Shown: one piece after another, positions 5,137 through 8,239 of the stretch
Position numbering within the stretch: position 1 is the stretch's first letter
Layout of the letters: each line of letters begins with the position of its first letter
Origin: an uncultured bacterium
Lineage (GTDB): Bacteria > Bacillota > Clostridia > Oscillospirales > Oscillospiraceae
Direction of reading: 5' to 3'
NCBI GenBank assembly: GCA_905215425.1
Contig: CAJMQD010000030.1
Span: forward strand, 1 to 8,239
Length of the DNA: 8,239 bases
Translations under genes and position numbers: made by a program
Notes under the pieces: model-generated
Seen by the model: the letters and a program-made list of their open reading frames with translations, nothing else
Database searches by the model: none
What the model was told of the DNA's origin: nothing

Positions 5137-6855
5137 ATGAAAATGAACGGTGCACAGATCTTGCTGGAATGTCTGCTGGAACAGAATGTGGACACTATTT
5201 TTGGCTACCCCGGCGGAACCATCCTGAATGTTTATGACGCGCTGTACGGTTACAGCGACCGGATCCGCCATATTCTAACGGCCCATGAGCAGGGGGCGGC
5301 CCACGCCGCCGACGGCTACGCCCGCAGTACGGGCAAGGTGGGTGTGTGCTTTGCCACCTCGGGCCCCGGCGCAACCAATTTGACCACCGGGATCGCGACG
5401 GCGTATATGGACTCCTCCCCCGTAGTCTTTATCTCCTGCAATGTGGCCCAGAATCTGATCGGCAAGGATGCTTTTCAGGAGGTTGACTTTACCGGTATCG
5501 CCATGCCGATCACCAAGTTCACCTATCTGGTGCGCAATGTGGAGCAGCTGGCTGATGTGGTGCGGGACTCCTTCGCCCTGGCCCGCAGCGGCCGCCCCGG
5601 TCCGGTGGTCATTGATATCACCAAGGATGTGACCGCCGCCGAGTGCGACTACGAGTATCTGCCCCTGGAGAAGCACGCAGCTTCCGGCCACTTGGCCTCC
5701 CTCTACCGCCGGGCGTACACCAGCAGCCTGCGGATGCCGGAGGCCGACCTGGGGGATGTGGACAAGCTGGTGGAGATGATCGCCCAGTCCAAGAAGCCCA
5801 TGCTGATCTGCGGCGGTGGCGTGGTCCGCGGCCGGGCCCACGAGGAGTTCCGCCAGTTCGCCCGGCGGATCGACGCCCCTGTGGCAGTCACCATTATGGG
5901 CGGCGGCGGTATCCGGGGCCGGGACCCCCTGACCACCGGCATGATCGGGATGCACGGCTCCATGGCCTCCAATATGGCCTGCGACAACTGCGACCTGCTG
6001 ATCGCCGTGGGCTGCCGCTTCTCCGACCGGGTGGCCCTGAAGCCCGAGACCTTCGCCCACCAGGCCAAGGTGGTGCAGATCGACATCGACCGGGCGGAGA
6101 TCAACAAGAATGTCCGGACTGACCACCACATTATCGGGGACGCCAAGCAGGTGCTGGAGCTGCTGCTGGAGCGGGTGCCCCAGTACGACCACAAGGAGTG
6201 GAAGGACTATGTGTTCTCCTACCCCACGGAGACAGAGTATGAGGAAAATCCCAGCGCCCTCACGCCCAAACAGATTTTAACTGCCATCGCCCGGATTTGC
6301 CCCCAGGACACTGTGGTGGCCACCGATGTGGGCCAGCACCAGATGTGGGCCATCCAGCATTTCCACTTTGACTATCCCGGCCAGCTGCTTACCTCCGGCG
6401 GGTTCGGTGCCATGGGCTTCGGCCTGGGGGCCGCCATCGGCGCCAAGCAGGGCAATCCGGAAAAGACGGTGATCCACATCACCGGCGACGGCAGCTTCCG
6501 TATGAACGGCAACGAGCTGGCCACCGAGGAGTTCTATAAGCTGCCCGTCATCACCTTCATTTTCAACAACGGCAACTTAGGCATGGTGCGCCAGTGGCAG
6601 AATCTGATCTACGACAAGCACTTCTCCCAGACCGTGCTGGACCGGGGACCTGACTTTGTGAAGTACGCAGAGTCCTTTGGCCTGAAGGCCCGGCGGGTGA
6701 CCCAGCCGGAGGAGCTGGAGGCCGCCATCCGGGAGGCCCTGGAGGAGGGCAAGAAGGGCCGCGGCTACGTCATCGACTGCGCCATTGATGCAGATGAGAT
6801 GGTACACCCCATGGTGGGCGGCGGCCACCATATCACAGAATTTATGTTGTACTAA
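5137..6855 (+). CDS. ilvB: Acetolactate synthase, large (catalytic) subunit
   Basis: This is the first common enzyme of Val, Leu and Ile synthesis. It joins two pyruvates to acetolactate, or pyruvate and 2-oxobutyrate to acetohydroxybutyrate, using thiamine diphosphate, Mg and structural FAD. The 572 residues are family length. The N-terminal Pyr domain has GYPGGTILNVYDALY (23-37) and the catalytic Glu51 in AHEQGAAHAADGYAR. The C-terminal domain has the thiamine diphosphate/Mg motif beginning GDGSFRMN (450-457) and closing at Asn477-Asn478, followed by GMVRQWQ. Nothing essential appears to be missing. The ATG follows AGGAGG by nine bases. ilvN lies 14 bases downstream, which marks this as the biosynthetic, regulated enzyme rather than the catabolic AlsS. 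Expression is predicted to depend on readthrough of the upstream terminator. Confidence 0.97.
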   Translation: MKMNGAQILLECLLEQNVDTIFGYPGGTILNVYDALYGYSDRIRHILTAHEQGAAHAADGYARSTGKVGVCFATSGPGATNLTTGIATAYMDSSPVVFISCNVAQNLIGKDAFQEVDFTGIAMPITKFTYLVRNVEQLADVVRDSFALARSGRPGPVVIDITKDVTAAECDYEYLPLEKHAASGHLASLYRRAYTSSLRMPEADLGDVDKLVEMIAQSKKPMLICGGGVVRGRAHEEFRQFARRIDAPVAVTIMGGGGIRGRDPLTTGMIGMHGSMASNMACDNCDLLIAVGCRFSDRVALKPETFAHQAKVVQIDIDRAEINKNVRTDHHIIGDAKQVLELLLERVPQYDHKEWKDYVFSYPTETEYEENPSALTPKQILTAIARICPQDTVVATDVGQHQMWAIQHFHFDYPGQLLTSGGFGAMGFGLGAAIGAKQGNPEKTVIHITGDGSFRMNGNELATEEFYKLPVITFIFNNGNLGMVRQWQNLIYDKHFSQTVLDRGPDFVKYAESFGLKARRVTQPEELEAAIREALEEGKKGRGYVIDCAIDADEMVHPMVGGGHHITEFMLY

Positions 6856-6869
6856 GGGAGGTAGCCCAC

Positions 6870-7421
6870 ATGGATGAAGCAAAGCTTCGCACCCTGTCCG
6901 TCCTGGTGGATAACGAGGCGGGTATCCTGTCTCAGGTGTCCCGCCTGTTTTCCCGGAAGGGCTTTAATATCGAGTCTCTGGCGGTGGGTCCTACGGACGA
7001 CCCCACCATTTCCCGCATTACCATCGAGGTGCTGACCAACGACAACCAGACCCAGCTGCTGTGCAACCAGCTGGCCAAGATGGTCCCCGTCCACTCCGTT
7101 CGCCTGCTGTCCGCAGAGCATTCCATCCGCCGGGAATTGGTCCTTTACAAGGTCAAGGCGGAGAGCCGGGACGTGCGCAACGAGGTGATCCAGCTGGCCA
7201 ATATCTTCCGGGCGTCCATTCTGGACGTATCCACCATGTCGCTGACCCTGGCCGTGATCGGCGACGAGAACAAAGCGGAGGCCCTGGCGGACCTGCTGCG
7301 GGAATTCGGTATCCTGGAGCTGGTGCGCACCGGCATTGTGGCCCTGGAGCGGGGCCAGTACACCATTTCCGACGAGCGGAAAGAGACGGTAGAGTTCAAC
7401 CTCGGCAAAAGCTTGCTGTAA
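6870..7421 (+). CDS. ilvN: Acetolactate synthase, small (regulatory) subunit
   Basis: This 183-residue subunit activates the catalytic subunit and carries the feedback site for valine. The N-terminal ACT domain (about residues 6-80) contains SVLVDNEAGILSQVSRLFS and GFNIESLAVGPTDDPTISR. Gly18 and Asn33 align with the residues known to matter for valine binding in E. coli IlvH (Gly14, Asn29), so valine inhibition is probably kept. The C-terminal domain (about 85-165) begins at RRELVLYKVKA and matches the usual small-subunit C-terminal domain. It is slightly longer than IlvH (about 163 residues), mainly at the end. The start is preceded by AAGGGAGGT and lies 14 bases after ilvB, so the two subunits are likely made in step. 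The symbol ilvH would be equally acceptable. Confidence 0.95.
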   Translation: MDEAKLRTLSVLVDNEAGILSQVSRLFSRKGFNIESLAVGPTDDPTISRITIEVLTNDNQTQLLCNQLAKMVPVHSVRLLSAEHSIRRELVLYKVKAESRDVRNEVIQLANIFRASILDVSTMSLTLAVIGDENKAEALADLLREFGILELVRTGIVALERGQYTISDERKETVEFNLGKSLL

Positions 7422-7446
7422 ACAGGCGGCGGCGCCGTTGAAATAA

Positions 7447-8239
<793 letters not shown>

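Noticed and set aside
7430..7437. CGGCGCCG palindrome between ilvN and ilvC as a terminator
   Set aside because: The stem is only four pairs with no loop, is followed by GTTGAAATAATTT rather than a T-run, and ilvC follows closely in the same pathway.

Overview
The window reads as chromosome of a GC-rich anaerobic Firmicute, most likely a Clostridia member near the Oscillospiraceae. This is an inference from strong AGGAGG-type ribosome binding sites, sigma-A promoters with intrinsic terminators, the rubrerythrin plus desulfoferrodoxin pair typical of strict anaerobes, and the protein style. It holds three transcription units and no sign of mobile DNA, CRISPR, tRNA or rRNA.

Positions 1-3417 (+ strand) are the end of an ABC importer operon of the ribose/galactose/nucleoside type. 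It contains the C-terminal half of a two-domain ATPase, two paralogous membrane permeases, and a small membrane-anchored protein of unknown function whose start overlaps the second permease's stop. The substrate-binding protein is not in the window and the substrate cannot be told. The operon ends at a strong hairpin terminator, back to back with the terminator of the convergent unit.

Positions 3425-4538 (- strand) are an oxygen-defence operon: rubrerythrin (peroxide reduction) followed by desulfoferrodoxin (superoxide reduction). It is driven by a perfect-consensus sigma-A promoter. A PerR/Fur-like inverted repeat lies just after the predicted transcription start.

Positions 4722-8239 (+ strand) are a branched-chain amino acid operon: ilvB and ilvN (acetolactate synthase large and small subunits) and ilvC (ketol-acid reductoisomerase, cut by the window end). 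Between its promoter and ilvB lies a 79-codon reading frame whose second half is extremely rich in Ile, Leu and Val codons, followed 25 bases after its stop by an intrinsic terminator. A segment between the last Ile codons and the stop can pair with the terminator's left arm (11 pairs, one bulge), giving an alternative antiterminator. No second promoter is visible between terminator and ilvB. Together these make a good case for a translation-coupled attenuator with an unusually long leader peptide, where Firmicutes more often use a T-box; no T-box is seen. This is the most interesting part of the window.

The divergent region 4426-4782 carries both promoters plus a CodY-like site and GTGGAAAT repeats, so the ilv operon may be controlled both at initiation and by attenuation. 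All regulatory assignments are predictions from sequence alone.
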